Source: Prolixibacter sp. NT017
Lineage (GTDB): Bacteria > Bacteroidota > Bacteroidia > Bacteroidales > Prolixibacteraceae
NCBI RefSeq assembly: GCF_009617875.1
Contig: NZ_BLAV01000001.1
Span: 3,224,001-3,288,000 of the forward strand
Reading direction: 5' to 3'
Length of the DNA stretch: 64,000 nucleotides
Part shown: in pieces, positions 54,178-63,232 of the stretch
Layout of the letters: every line of letters begins with the position of its first letter
Numbering within the stretch: position 1 is the first letter of the stretch
Made by a program: the position numbers and the translations under genes
The notes under the pieces: generated by a model
Seen by the model: the letters and a program-made list of their open reading frames with translations, nothing else
What the model was told of the DNA's origin: nothing
The model's database searches: none

Positions 54178-55536
54178 CTATTTAATCCAAACTGTTTTGA
54201 TATTCACAAACTCTTTTATTCCGTAACCGGAAAGCTCTCTTCCGTAACCGGAATTTTTGATTCCGCCAAAAGGCAGCCGCGGATCCGATTTCACCAGGCC
54301 ATTAATGAAAACAGCACCAGCTTCGATTTTTCGGGCTAACTCCTCTCCTTTCTTCAAATCCGATGTCCAGAGCGAAGCCCCCAGTCCATACAAACTATCG
54401 TTCGCCACTTCAATTGCCTCTTTTTCATCTTCTACCGGAAGTACAACTGCCACCGGTCCGAAGGTTTCTTCCATATAAACAGGCATTCCTTTGCTTACAT
54501 TCGTTAAAATGGTGGGAGTATAATAGTTGCCAATTCCTTCCACCCGGCTTCCGCCCGAAATAATCTGGGCTCCCTGCTCTACCGATTTCTTCACCTGGTT
54601 GTCGATATCGTCGACCAAATCGGGGCGGGCCAACGGAGCCAGCGACGTTTCCTCTTTCCCCGGATCGCCGGGTTCATATGCTTCCATCAAGGCTTTCACT
54701 TTTTCCAGAAACGGTGCGGCAACATGCTGCTCCACGATGAACCGCTTTGCTGCGATACAGGTCTGCCCCGAGGTTATCATACGGGAGCCAACCGCTACTT
54801 TTGCAGCTTCCTCCAAATCGGCATCCGCCAAAACGATAAACGGATCGGAACCGCCCAGCTCGAGTACTGATTTTTTCAGGTATTTGCCTGCCAGCGAAGC
54901 CACCTGACTGCCGGCATATTCACTTCCCGTAAGGGTAACAGCTTTCACAGCCGGATGAGCAATGACCGCCTCCACTTTTGAAGAGGAAATTACCAACGTC
55001 CGGAAGATATTTTCCGGGAAACCGGCATCTCTGAACACCTCTTCTATAGCCAATGCACAGCCCTGAACATTCGAGGCATGTTTCAACAGGCCGGCATTGC
55101 CCGCCATAAGCGCCGGCGCCGCAAAGCGGAAAACCTGCCAGAACGGGAAGTTCCATGGCATAACCGCCAGAACCGGTCCCAACGGATTGAAAACGGCCAT
55201 GCTTTTCGATGCATCCGATTCCATCAGCTCATCCGCCAGCATTTGCCCAGCGTTTTCGGCATAATATTCACAAACCCAGGCACACTTCTCTACTTCCGAA
55301 TGCGACTCTGCAATGCGCTTCCCCATCTCCGCGGTAATCAACCGCGCATATTCCTCCCTTCGGCTTCGCAACAATTCTGCAGCCTTCTGCATCCATTGCG
55401 AACGCTGGGCAAAACTTGTTTCGCGATAGCCCTTCCATGCTTCAAAGTTCAGGTCAACAACTTCCTTCACCTGTCCTTCACTCATTTCGGAATATTCCTT
55501 TATCAACTCTCCTGTTGCCGGATTTATAGATTTCAT
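54178..55536 (-). CDS. Aldehyde dehydrogenase, succinate-semialdehyde dehydrogenase type
   Basis: A 452-aa NAD(P)-dependent enzyme. The catalytic Glu is in LELGGSDPFIVL and the Cys in SGQTCIAAKRFIV. NPLGPVLAVMPWNFPFWQVFRFAAPALMAGN (split: GPVLAVMPWNFPFWQ, APALMAGN) is the cofactor region. EETFGPVAVV is typical of the short succinate-semialdehyde dehydrogenase (GabD-like) branch. Substrate is by family resemblance only. No gabT-like aminotransferase is nearby. Confidence 0.85.
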   Translation of the reverse strand: MKSINPATGELIKEYSEMSEGQVKEVVDLNFEAWKGYRETSFAQRSQWMQKAAELLRSRREEYARLITAEMGKRIAESHSEVEKCAWVCEYYAENAGQMLADELMESDASKSMAVFNPLGPVLAVMPWNFPFWQVFRFAAPALMAGNAGLLKHASNVQGCALAIEEVFRDAGFPENIFRTLVISSSKVEAVIAHPAVKAVTLTGSEYAGSQVASLAGKYLKKSVLELGGSDPFIVLADADLEEAAKVAVGSRMITSGQTCIAAKRFIVEQHVAAPFLEKVKALMEAYEPGDPGKEETSLAPLARPDLVDDIDNQVKKSVEQGAQIISGGSRVEGIGNYYTPTILTNVSKGMPVYMEETFGPVAVVLPVEDEKEAIEVANDSLYGLGASLWTSDLKKGEELARKIEAGAVFINGLVKSDPRLPFGGIKNSGYGRELSGYGIKEFVNIKTVWIK

Positions 55537-55611
55537 AACTCACTATTTTTTCCATTAAATGTACAAAATCATCAGTGCAACGCATAAGAAGAAGCCGCCT
55601 AATCCGGCCGG

Positions 55612-55643
55612 TTTCGTCAAATACTTGCGGAACATTATCTTTG
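55612..55643 (+). promoter_or_regulatory. Promoter of the DUF4268 gene
   Basis: TATCTTTG at 55636-55643 is a perfect -7 box, and TTTC at 55612-55615, 20 bases upstream, is a near-match to the -33 box TTTG. The start site would be near 55650, just before ATG 55664. Confidence 0.6.
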
Positions 55644-55663
55644 CGGAAACTTTCCACACCCAC

Positions 55664-56149
55664 ATGTATACGAAAGAGGAGAAGAAAGAGTTAGTTAAAC
55701 GTTTTTGGACCGAATTTGATGGCTACTGCAGCCAGCTTCCGGAACTGGCCGCAATGAAGAAGAAATGGGTGCTTCACCGGACTAAAATCAGCAATGTAGT
55801 CTTGAAATTCGAAGTCGGACGGGAATTTGCCGATGTCATTCTGGAAATCAGCCATAAGAATGAAGCCCGCAGACTGGAAGTTTACGAACTGCTTGAGAAA
55901 TACCGGTTGCTGCTGGAAGACGGTTTCCCGGAAGGATTAATTTGGGATTTTGCTTTTGAGCGCGACAACGGACAGGAAGTTTGCCGCATTTACGAGCGAA
56001 AAACGGGAGTTGATATGCACCGGCAAAAACAATGGAACGAAATATTCGCCTTCTTCGCTGAGAACATGTTGCGGCTGCAAAACAATTTCCTCGATTTCAG
56101 AGATGTCCTGAAGGAGGAAATTCTGGCGTTAAACCGTAGAGAACAATAA
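55664..56149 (+). CDS. DUF4268 domain-containing protein
   Basis: A 161-aa protein. MYTKEEKKELVKRFWTEF at the N-terminus and WVLHRTKISNVVLKFEVGR are characteristic of DUF4268, a domain sometimes found at the C-terminus of nuclease-like proteins; here it stands alone. No function is established. ATG 55664 is chosen because a promoter -7 box at 55636-55643 lies inside the longer in-frame extension starting 55559, so that extension would be untranscribed from it. Confidence 0.85.
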   Translation: MYTKEEKKELVKRFWTEFDGYCSQLPELAAMKKKWVLHRTKISNVVLKFEVGREFADVILEISHKNEARRLEVYELLEKYRLLLEDGFPEGLIWDFAFERDNGQEVCRIYERKTGVDMHRQKQWNEIFAFFAENMLRLQNNFLDFRDVLKEEILALNRREQ

Positions 56150-56174
56150 CAATTCGAATACTCAAAATATCCAA

Positions 56175-56561
56175 CTACAATACCTGCCGAACCGTGTCCC
56201 TCGGCTCCTCGTGCTGCCGGTAAAAATCACCGCGGTAGTCAGGCGAATACCAGCCGTCGTTGTTTTTAGGCTGATAAATCTTTAGGTGGTAAAATTCCTT
56301 CATTTCTTCAGGAACCAAAATCGGCATCGGGGCCCTGATGTCGCCAGGTTCCCAAATCATCGGATTGCGCGAAACGGATGAATGAGCGGGCATATCCACT
56401 TTCAACGTATCGGCCATCAGTTTATGTGCCCAGTCCGGGAAATTCTCAATTTCGCCCGGGATTGGTGTTCCTACGATGCCCGACATGCGTCTCTCCGTCC
56501 GGCAGGAAGTTCCCAGCCAGATCAACCACAAAGCAAGGAAAATGAATTTTAGCCTGTACAT
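56175..56561 (-). CDS. Small uncharacterised lipoprotein
   Basis: A 128-aa protein with a lipoprotein signal (FIFLALWLIWLGTSC, Cys at about residue 20). The remainder is soluble, proline-rich and lacks motifs I recognise (IPGEIENFPDWAHKLM, PMPILVPEEMKEFYHLKI). ATG 56561 is preferred to the in-frame upstream start at 56606, because it places the signal at the N-terminus. Neighbours give no clue. The gap 56562-56836 to the fucosidase gene holds only AT-rich sequence. Confidence 0.65.
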   Translation of the reverse strand: MYRLKFIFLALWLIWLGTSCRTERRMSGIVGTPIPGEIENFPDWAHKLMADTLKVDMPAHSSVSRNPMIWEPGDIRAPMPILVPEEMKEFYHLKIYQPKNNDGWYSPDYRGDFYRQHEEPRDTVRQVL

Positions 56562-56836
56562 GACTCGATATTTTAAAACAAATATCAATTGGAAAACATC
56601 ACACACGAGAGGGGAAGTCCCCGAGAAGTAAGAAGTATATATTTGTTAGCATCCAACTTCAGATCTCCTCAGAAAGCTGAATATCAACTTTAAAGTTAGC
56701 AAAAATCTCAGGATTCTTCATGCCCTGCCATCAGGAATAAAATTCATATTCTCAACAAACTTTGTAAAAGTTTTTAAAAAGATTTGCCAATACCGTAAAT
56801 TGCTTTCAATAATTGGACGACTAAACCATTTGTGCA

Positions 56837-58174
56837 ATGAATCGCATTCTTCCGGTATTTTTACTTCTGTTTCTACTCGTTGGTTTCAAGGTAAAAGCTC
56901 AAAACACTGAGACTTCGCAGGAAAAAGCAAAACGAATGGCCTGGTTCAAAGATGCGAAGCTGGGCATCTTCATCCACTGGGGCATTTATGCGGTAAACGG
57001 AATAGACGAAAGCTGGTCATTTTACAACGGATATATTTCCTATCCCGATTACATGAAGCAGCTCAAAGGCTTTACGGCCGCCAATTACCATCCCGAAGAA
57101 TGGGCTAAATTGATCAAAGAGAGTGGAGCGAAATATACGGTGTTAACCACGAAGCATCACGATGGTGTTGCCTTGTGGGATACAGAGTGTAGCGATTTGA
57201 ACGTGGTAAAGAAAACACCAGCCGGTCGCGATTTGGTCGCTCCATTTGTTAAAGCTGCCCGAAAAGAAGGATTGAAAGTTGGCCTTTATTACTCCCTGCT
57301 CGACTGGAGCAACCCGAATTATCCGAATTGGACCCGTGAAAAGAAACGATACACCAACGATTCAGTCCGCTGGAACCGCTTTGTTAAATTCAATTTTTGC
57401 CAACTGGAAGAACTTTCTAAAAAATTTCATCCCGCTCTGTTTTGGTTTGATGGTGACTGGGAACAATCCGCTGAAAAGTGGCATGCTAAGGAACTGGCCG
57501 CTGCCTTAAGAAAATACAACAAGAACGTCATCCTGAATTCCCGCATTCAAGGGTATGGCGATTACGAAACCCCCGAGCAAGGTCTTCCGGTTAAGAAACC
57601 CGACAGTAAATACTGGGAACTGTGCATGACCATGAATAATTCGTGGGGATACCAGCCCAACGACACCAACTACAAATCGGCAAATCAAATCATCCGGATG
57701 CTGGTGGAATGCATCAGCATGGGTGGCAATTTGCTACTGGACATTGGTCCGAAAGCAGACGGGACCATTCCGCAACAACAAGTTGATATTTTAAAAGAAC
57801 TGGGGCGCTGGACATCGAAACATAAGGAAGCGATTTACGGAACCCGGGCAGGCATTCCACCCGAACATTTTTACGGCCCAACAGCGCTCAACCAAAAGGG
57901 AGACATCCTTTACCTGTACCTGCCTTATAAACCGGTAGGACCATTAATGATAAAAGGATTGAAAAACAAAATAAACCGAATCTGGGTCGTTGGCAACGGT
58001 ACCAAACTCAACTGGAAAGTAATTGGGAAACAATACTGGAGTAGCGTGCCGGGCATCGTTTATATCGATGTTCCTGAAAGAGTGCTTGACCCGCAGGTTA
58101 CGGTGATTGCTGTTCTGCTTGACGGGAAGATTGATTTGTACCGGGAGAAAGGACAGGTAATCGAAAGTAATTAG
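56837..58174 (+). CDS. GH29 alpha-L-fucosidase, exported
   Basis: A 445-aa retaining fucosidase. Signal peptide IRILPVFLLL-like start (NRILPVFLLLFLLVGFKVKAQ, written as ILPVFLLLFLLVGFKVKAQ), then MAWFKDAKLGIFIHWGIYAVNG, YTVLTTKHHDGVALWDTE and the nucleophile aspartate D205 in LFWFDGDWEQ. ECISMGGNLLLDIGPKADG closes the barrel, and a short C-terminal beta-sandwich follows. It releases fucose from glycans in the periplasm or outside. It stands alone, but fits the N-glycan-directed enzymes at 6173-12720. Confidence 0.92.
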   Translation: MNRILPVFLLLFLLVGFKVKAQNTETSQEKAKRMAWFKDAKLGIFIHWGIYAVNGIDESWSFYNGYISYPDYMKQLKGFTAANYHPEEWAKLIKESGAKYTVLTTKHHDGVALWDTECSDLNVVKKTPAGRDLVAPFVKAARKEGLKVGLYYSLLDWSNPNYPNWTREKKRYTNDSVRWNRFVKFNFCQLEELSKKFHPALFWFDGDWEQSAEKWHAKELAAALRKYNKNVILNSRIQGYGDYETPEQGLPVKKPDSKYWELCMTMNNSWGYQPNDTNYKSANQIIRMLVECISMGGNLLLDIGPKADGTIPQQQVDILKELGRWTSKHKEAIYGTRAGIPPEHFYGPTALNQKGDILYLYLPYKPVGPLMIKGLKNKINRIWVVGNGTKLNWKVIGKQYWSSVPGIVYIDVPERVLDPQVTVIAVLLDGKIDLYREKGQVIESN

Positions 58175-58202
58175 TTGTAAACCAAACATGCATTACCCGT
58201 AT

Positions 58203-58234
58203 GAAAAAAGGCCGTCGATGACTGACGGCCTTTT
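58203..58234 (+). terminator. Terminator between fucosidase and hsp20 genes
   Basis: AAAAGGCCGTC pairs with GACGGCCTTTT around a 7-base loop. The convergent hsp20 gene ends 8 bases later, so it probably serves both strands. Confidence 0.85.
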
Positions 58235-58241
58235 GCATGTT

Positions 58242-58694
58242 TTATGAAATCTTGATTTGCTTGGCAGGTTTCGGCTTTATTTCTTCCCGTTTGGGAAGCG
58301 TAACGCACAAAATTCCATCTTTGTACTTAGCCGCGATCTTATCACTGTCTACTACATTTCCAGGCAGATGGAACGTACGCTGGAAAGCCTGATACCTGAA
58401 TTCGCGCTGCGTATATTTGCCCTCTTCGTCTGTCTTGTTTTCTTCCTGCTTTTCGGAAGAAATAGTCAAACGGTTATTATCCAAATCGATTTTAAAATCA
58501 TCTTTGGACAATCCCGGAGCAGCGACTTCAATTACATAGTCATCATCCGATTCCTTAACATTTACAGCAGGCAACGTACTGTCTATGTCTGCGAAATTGG
58601 AATTTGTCCAATCCATCCAATCCCTTGAGAAAAAGTTATCGAAGAAAGAAGGGACAGACGGGAACATTCGGTTGTTAGCTTTTACAATTGCCAT
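58242..58694 (-). CDS. Hsp20/alpha-crystallin small heat-shock protein
   Basis: A 150-aa ATP-independent holdase. The alpha-crystallin domain covers about residues 42-135 (VNVKESDDDYVIEVAAPGLS, then the RTFHLPGNVV and ykDGILCVTLPKREE strands). The C-terminal tail ends KQIKIS, with an IxI-type anchor (IKI) for oligomer assembly. It has an unusually strong Shine-Dalgarno for this genome, AGGAGG at 58707-58702 about seven bases before the ATG. The N-terminal arm is short and aromatic (FFDNFFSRDWMDW). Confidence 0.94.
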   Translation of the reverse strand: MAIVKANNRMFPSVPSFFDNFFSRDWMDWTNSNFADIDSTLPAVNVKESDDDYVIEVAAPGLSKDDFKIDLDNNRLTISSEKQEENKTDEEGKYTQREFRYQAFQRTFHLPGNVVDSDKIAAKYKDGILCVTLPKREEIKPKPAKQIKIS

Positions 58695-59011
58695 AATAAA
58701 CCCTCCTAACTTTTAAGTTCAACATTCAAGTTCTTACATCTGATTTCAATTAGCAAATTCACTAAGTTAAAAAACAAGTTATGTGCCATGCCCAATCAAT
58801 TTCCCCTTCACTTGCGGCCATATTTAGCAAGTCGATTGATTTACAATAAATTCTTTTTTCATCACTTTTTCAGAAAGAAAAACCAACTGACACAAATACG
58901 CATAACCAACTTCAAACTAAGTCATTATGTCACTATCAAACTGTAATTTTGTCGTTGAAAAGAAAGGCCATCCCGTTACCGGGACAGCCTTCACCTGAAT
59001 GATGATATGTA
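58695..59011. other. Intergenic region with terminator of the pho operon
   Basis: A gap of 317 bases. At 58964-58991 the minus strand forms AAGGCTGTCCCG / CGGGATGGCCTT (two G-U pairs) around GTAA, followed by TCTTTTC: a terminator for the phoR-like gene. The other side holds the hsp20 leader with its Shine-Dalgarno. No gene seen. Confidence 0.7.
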
Positions 59012-60793
59012 TTATTTCTTTTCGATAAACCGGGGTAAAGAGAACAGGAATTCGAGTCCTCCTTCTTTCCGGTTTCTTACGGTAATCTCGCCTTTCTGGT
59101 ATACCACAGCATGTTTCACAATGGCCAGCCCCAGACCTGTTCCACCCAATTTGCGTGAACGTCCTGAATCAATCCGGTAAAAACGTTCAAAAATGCGTGA
59201 CAGGTGCTCTTCTGCTATGCCGACTCCATTGTCGGAGAAAGCAAAATAATGGAACTTGTCGTCTTCGAGGTAATGCTTAATGGTAATGGTAATATTCTCA
59301 CCCGCATAGTTTAACGCATTTTCCATTAAGTTCTGGAAGATGGAGAATACCAGGGAATAATTTCCTTTCACCGCCAAATCATAATCAGCGTCGACCTCAA
59401 CCACCACACTCTTGCGGTTAATCATGGTCTGGAAACTATCGACAACTTCTGAAATCAGTTTCCCAACCGTCACTTTCTCGATGGCGTAATACTCTCCTGC
59501 CTCTTCTATCTTATTCAACAAGGCAATGTCGCCAACCAATTTGGTTAACCGGTTTACCTGACTGTTTGCCTTTTCGATAAAATGACGTTGCTTTTCGGGA
59601 TCGAGACCGGGCGATTCGAGTATCGTTTCGAGGTAACCTCTTGCCGAAGCAATGGGCGTTTTTAGCTCGTGCGCAATGTTTGAAGTCATTTGCTGTTTCA
59701 TCAAACGCTGCTTTACCAGCTTGGTATTGTCCGTAATGATAATCTCGAAAGTTTTATCCTGGAAAACAATGCACTGCACATGGAAATATCGTCCACCAAC
59801 CTGAACATTCATTTCTGTTCTCGGCAAGTCATGCAGGAAAAACTCCGTTTCCGATTGCAGTATTTCGTCCAGAAAAAGGTTGATAGCGTCAAGCGCTTTT
59901 ACTTGAAACACCTGCTCGGCGGAAATGGTCGATTCCTCGGAGATGATATTAATGAACTGAATAAAGTGGTTATTCGAAAGCATGGTTTTCTTTTCGGATG
60001 AAAAGAACGCCACTCCTTCGTTTAGCACAAAAAGGTGACTGAATAACTTCTCCTTCTCCTGGGTCAGCTCATCCTTGGTTCTGCGCAACTGCTTATAAAG
60101 CTTGATGATTTCGTGACTAATAACTCCGAGCTCATCATCGGGGAACTGGATGTTGCGATCGTATGTACCTCCTCGACGAATGGTTACCGCAAAATCCTTC
60201 AGCTTATTGATACTGTCGCCCATGCGGCGCGATACGATGCGCAGAACGAGCCAGATGACGAAAAACAGGAAAAGAATGAATATGATGAATGTCTTTTCGG
60301 CTTGCAGAAAATGCTGAATCTGCATATTGTAAACGGCTGCCGCCCGAACAAAATAATCCTGGTAGAAACGGGCAAAATAGTAGTAATCCTTTCCGGTTGT
60401 ATGTGATTTCCGCAGGTTCGCACCAAAGTCGGAATAAATCGATTTCTGTATTTCGGGGCGCTGCAAATGATTCTCCATGTGCGCGTAATCTTTCACCGAA
60501 CTATCATACAGAACCTTGCCATCGTGATTAATGACCGTTATACGCACTTCGTCGCTCGGAATCAGTGATTTCAGAGAATCGAGCTTGGAAAAATTGCCGG
60601 TGGAATAGATTTTTTCGTGCCGGATGTATTGATCGGTCAAATTAGCGTAGCTCTCAAGCGAAGCATCGAGCTGCCCTATTCTGTATTCTTTTTCACGTTG
60701 ATACTGATAAATCAGAACCGACGCAGTAAATACCGCGAAAAGAGAAAAATAATAGAAGAATAATTTTCGCTGAAAGCTGTCTTTTGTAAACAT
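59012..60793 (-). CDS. phoR: PhoR-like sensor histidine kinase
   Basis: A 593-aa membrane kinase. A first transmembrane helix lies at about residues 11-28, then a periplasmic sensor region to about 160, a second helix (FIIFILFLFFVIWLVLRIV), a HAMP-like linker (LKDFAVTIRRGGTYDRNIQFPDDELG), a degenerate PAS region, HisKA with H375 (NIAHELKTPIASARGYLE) and an HATPase with FERFYRIDSGRSRKLGGTGLGLAIVKH (split: FERFYRIDSG, GGTGLGLAIVKH). The gene follows the response regulator by 24 bases. Phosphate sensing is inferred from its place behind pstA-pstB-phoU. Confidence 0.85.
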   Translation of the reverse strand: MFTKDSFQRKLFFYYFSLFAVFTASVLIYQYQREKEYRIGQLDASLESYANLTDQYIRHEKIYSTGNFSKLDSLKSLIPSDEVRITVINHDGKVLYDSSVKDYAHMENHLQRPEIQKSIYSDFGANLRKSHTTGKDYYYFARFYQDYFVRAAAVYNMQIQHFLQAEKTFIIFILFLFFVIWLVLRIVSRRMGDSINKLKDFAVTIRRGGTYDRNIQFPDDELGVISHEIIKLYKQLRRTKDELTQEKEKLFSHLFVLNEGVAFFSSEKKTMLSNNHFIQFINIISEESTISAEQVFQVKALDAINLFLDEILQSETEFFLHDLPRTEMNVQVGGRYFHVQCIVFQDKTFEIIITDNTKLVKQRLMKQQMTSNIAHELKTPIASARGYLETILESPGLDPEKQRHFIEKANSQVNRLTKLVGDIALLNKIEEAGEYYAIEKVTVGKLISEVVDSFQTMINRKSVVVEVDADYDLAVKGNYSLVFSIFQNLMENALNYAGENITITIKHYLEDDKFHYFAFSDNGVGIAEEHLSRIFERFYRIDSGRSRKLGGTGLGLAIVKHAVVYQKGEITVRNRKEGGLEFLFSLPRFIEKK

Positions 60794-60817
60794 TGTTGTA
60801 TTTAAATTTTGTCAGTA

Positions 60818-61504
60818 TTAAACCTCAAAATAATAGCCAAAACCCGACTTGTTCCGGATGCACTTTCCGTACTCTCCCAATTTCTTGCGTAACCGCGTAA
60901 TGTTTACATCAACGGTTCGGTCGGTCACCACCACGTCATCACTCCAAACGCGGCTCAAAATGTCTTCTCGCGGAAAAATTCTTCCTTCGTTTTCCATCAA
61001 TAACCGCATCACTTCAAACTCCTTACGTGTCAGCTCAATTTTCTTTTCACCAATCAGTAAGCGTTTTATTTCGGTGTCGAGTTTAAATTTACCGGAAGTA
61101 ATTACAGGCTCTACGTGTTGTATTTCACCACTGCTGCGACGCATTACTGCCTTTACCCGAACGACCACTTCTTTTATCGAAAATGGCTTCGGAATATAAT
61201 CGTCGGCTCCAATATTAAAGCCGGTCACCACATCGTTCTCAGTATCTTTTGCTGTAAGAAAAATGATTGGAACGGTCAGGCCCATGTCTTTCCGAATCTT
61301 TTCGGCCAAACGAAAACCAGACATTTTGCCCATCATCACATCCAGCAAAATCAGGTTGTACTTCTTAAGCTTTTTGGTCATTGCATCTTCAGCCGAAAGC
61401 GCAACATCTGTTTCAAAACCTTCACTTTCGAGGTTAAACTGAAGAATTTCGCAAATGTCCTCTTCGTCGTCAACAATTAAAATGCGAGGTTTATCTTTTG
61501 CCAT
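60818..61504 (-). CDS. phoB: PhoB-like OmpR-family response regulator
   Basis: A 228-aa two-domain regulator. The receiver has D12, D13, the phosphoacceptor D55 (LILLDVMMG), T84 and K106 (IPKPFS). The C-terminal winged helix (about residues 130-228) has RKEFEVMRLLMENEGRIFPREDIL and TVDVNITRLRKKLGE. It would bind Pho boxes before phosphate genes; none is visible in this window because the pst promoter is outside. It lies between phoU and the kinase gene. Confidence 0.88.
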   Translation of the reverse strand: MAKDKPRILIVDDEEDICEILQFNLESEGFETDVALSAEDAMTKKLKKYNLILLDVMMGKMSGFRLAEKIRKDMGLTVPIIFLTAKDTENDVVTGFNIGADDYIPKPFSIKEVVVRVKAVMRRSSGEIQHVEPVITSGKFKLDTEIKRLLIGEKKIELTRKEFEVMRLLMENEGRIFPREDILSRVWSDDVVVTDRTVDVNITRLRKKLGEYGKCIRNKSGFGYYFEV

Positions 61505-61560
61505 TTTTCATAAGTTTTTCGTCGACCAAGCTCCTTCACCACCATTAAGCTGACATTGTG

Positions 61561-62262
61561 CTATAAATCGTCACCATCCAGATCAATCTGCTTATGGCGG
61601 ATATCTGTCCCCTCGAGCGAATAAATCGATGCTTCTGCTACGTTAGTTGCATGGTCAGCAATGCGTTCAATATTCGAAATAATACTGTTGATATTGATAA
61701 AACTGAGCAACATATCCTGAGTTTCCTTAGGTAGTTTACTCTTTTTAACGGTTTTCTTTATGAGTTTATGATTCAGTTCGTCAATTACCGCGTCATTTTT
61801 GATGGTCCAAATTGCATACTCCTTATCGTTATTGATAAACGAAAGAATTGATTTCCGAACCATATTTACACTCGAGATCAACATATTGGAGATTACATCC
61901 GACAAGCGCTCGAATACCGCCTCATCCTTAATCTTGGGAATCGAACCGGCAATATTGGTCACTAAATCCCCAATGCGTTCCAAATCGCCAACCATCTGGT
62001 AAATCGCCATCATCTGACGCAAATCGGAAGCTACCGGCTTCTGCAGTACGATGGTGTTGACAATCTTTTCGCCAATTTTCACATCCAGTTTGTTAATTTT
62101 TTTCTCGTTGCTGGCAATTTCCTTTGCAATGTTTGCCGGAACTTCTGTTTCTCCCTGGCTCATTACTTCCTCAATCAGGTCGAGTTGACGAAGAATGGTG
62201 TTGGCCATATCCTCGAAGCGTGAGAGAATATCCTGTATCGCGTTTTCCTTGTTTATGCTCAT
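61561..62262 (-). CDS. phoU: Phosphate transport regulator PhoU
   Basis: A 233-aa all-helical protein with two PhoU repeats (about residues 15-100 and 120-215). GDLERIGDLVTNIAG and SNIERIADHATNVAEASIY are the conserved metal-binding helices with E/D-x-x-x-D patterns. It links the Pst transporter to the sensor kinase and keeps the Pho response off when phosphate is plentiful. It sits between pstB and the regulator genes. Confidence 0.95.
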   Translation of the reverse strand: MSINKENAIQDILSRFEDMANTILRQLDLIEEVMSQGETEVPANIAKEIASNEKKINKLDVKIGEKIVNTIVLQKPVASDLRQMMAIYQMVGDLERIGDLVTNIAGSIPKIKDEAVFERLSDVISNMLISSVNMVRKSILSFINNDKEYAIWTIKNDAVIDELNHKLIKKTVKKSKLPKETQDMLLSFININSIISNIERIADHATNVAEASIYSLEGTDIRHKQIDLDGDDL

Positions 62263-62354
62263 TTGTTCGTTCGATTTAAGGAAAGTAAAACTTTCGTTTG
62301 GTTAAGTTGGTTGCTTGCAATTATTTACTATTCCGTGATCCGATTGCATACGAC

Positions 62355-63140
62355 TTACCCAAATTCTCCGGTAAGATAACCTTCGGTACGCGAATCTTTC
62401 GGGTTCGTAAACATCGTTTTCGTTTTATCGTATTCCACCAATTCTCCAAGATACATAAACATGGCGTTATCTGAAATACGAGCCGCCTGAGACATGTTAT
62501 GTGTCACCAGGACGATGGTGTAATTTTTCTTCAATTCAACCAACAGATCCTCAACTCGTGCTGTTGCTACCGGATCGAGTGCGGATGTAGGCTCGTCCAG
62601 AAGAATTACATCTGGTTTGAACGCCAACGCACGGGCAATGCACAACCGTTGCTGTTGTCCCCCGGAAAGAAACGTTCCTTTTTTAAAGAGCGACTCTCTT
62701 ACCTCATCCCACAAAGCCACATCCCGGAGCGAGGTTTCAACAATTTCTTCCCTCTCGCTTTTTTTCAATCGAATTCCGTTGAGTTTGTATCCGGCAATCA
62801 CATTATCGAAAATACTCATGGTCGGGAACGGATTGGGTCGTTGAAAAACCATTCCAATCTTCCGCCTGAGTTTAATGGTCGACATTCCGTACACATCTTC
62901 ATCGTTCAGCAGGATTTTCCCTTCGGTAACAATGTTCGGGTACAACTCGTGCATCCTGTTAATGGCTCTCAGCAAGGTACTTTTACCACACCCCGAGGGT
63001 CCCATTATTGCTGTAATAGAATCACGTTTTACGTCAACCGAAACATCTTTTACGGCATACTTACCTCCCTTGTCGTATGCAATCGACAAGTTCTGAATAG
63101 ACAATACGGGGTTTTTAACTTCAATAATATTTTCGTTCAT
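62355..63140 (-). CDS. pstB: Phosphate ABC transporter ATP-binding protein PstB
   Basis: A 261-aa ATPase. Walker A is GPSGCGKST (residues 47-55, K53), the Q-loop region MVFQRPNPFPTMSIFDNV is PstB-specific, the signature is LSGGQQQRLCIARAL, and Walker B is VILLDEPTSALDP. It powers high-affinity phosphate import with PstA/PstC. Length is normal for PstB. It is followed by phoU after 92 bases. Confidence 0.96.
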   Translation of the reverse strand: MNENIIEVKNPVLSIQNLSIAYDKGGKYAVKDVSVDVKRDSITAIMGPSGCGKSTLLRAINRMHELYPNIVTEGKILLNDEDVYGMSTIKLRRKIGMVFQRPNPFPTMSIFDNVIAGYKLNGIRLKKSEREEIVETSLRDVALWDEVRESLFKKGTFLSGGQQQRLCIARALAFKPDVILLDEPTSALDPVATARVEDLLVELKKNYTIVLVTHNMSQAARISDNAMFMYLGELVEYDKTKTMFTNPKDSRTEGYLTGEFG

Positions 63141-63232
63141 CGATATTGTTCGATTTAAGCCGGAAATGCTTTACTGTTCAAAATTTCGTTTTTTCGTCAC
63201 GTCTGCCAACCGACAGAATCTTTTCTGCTAAG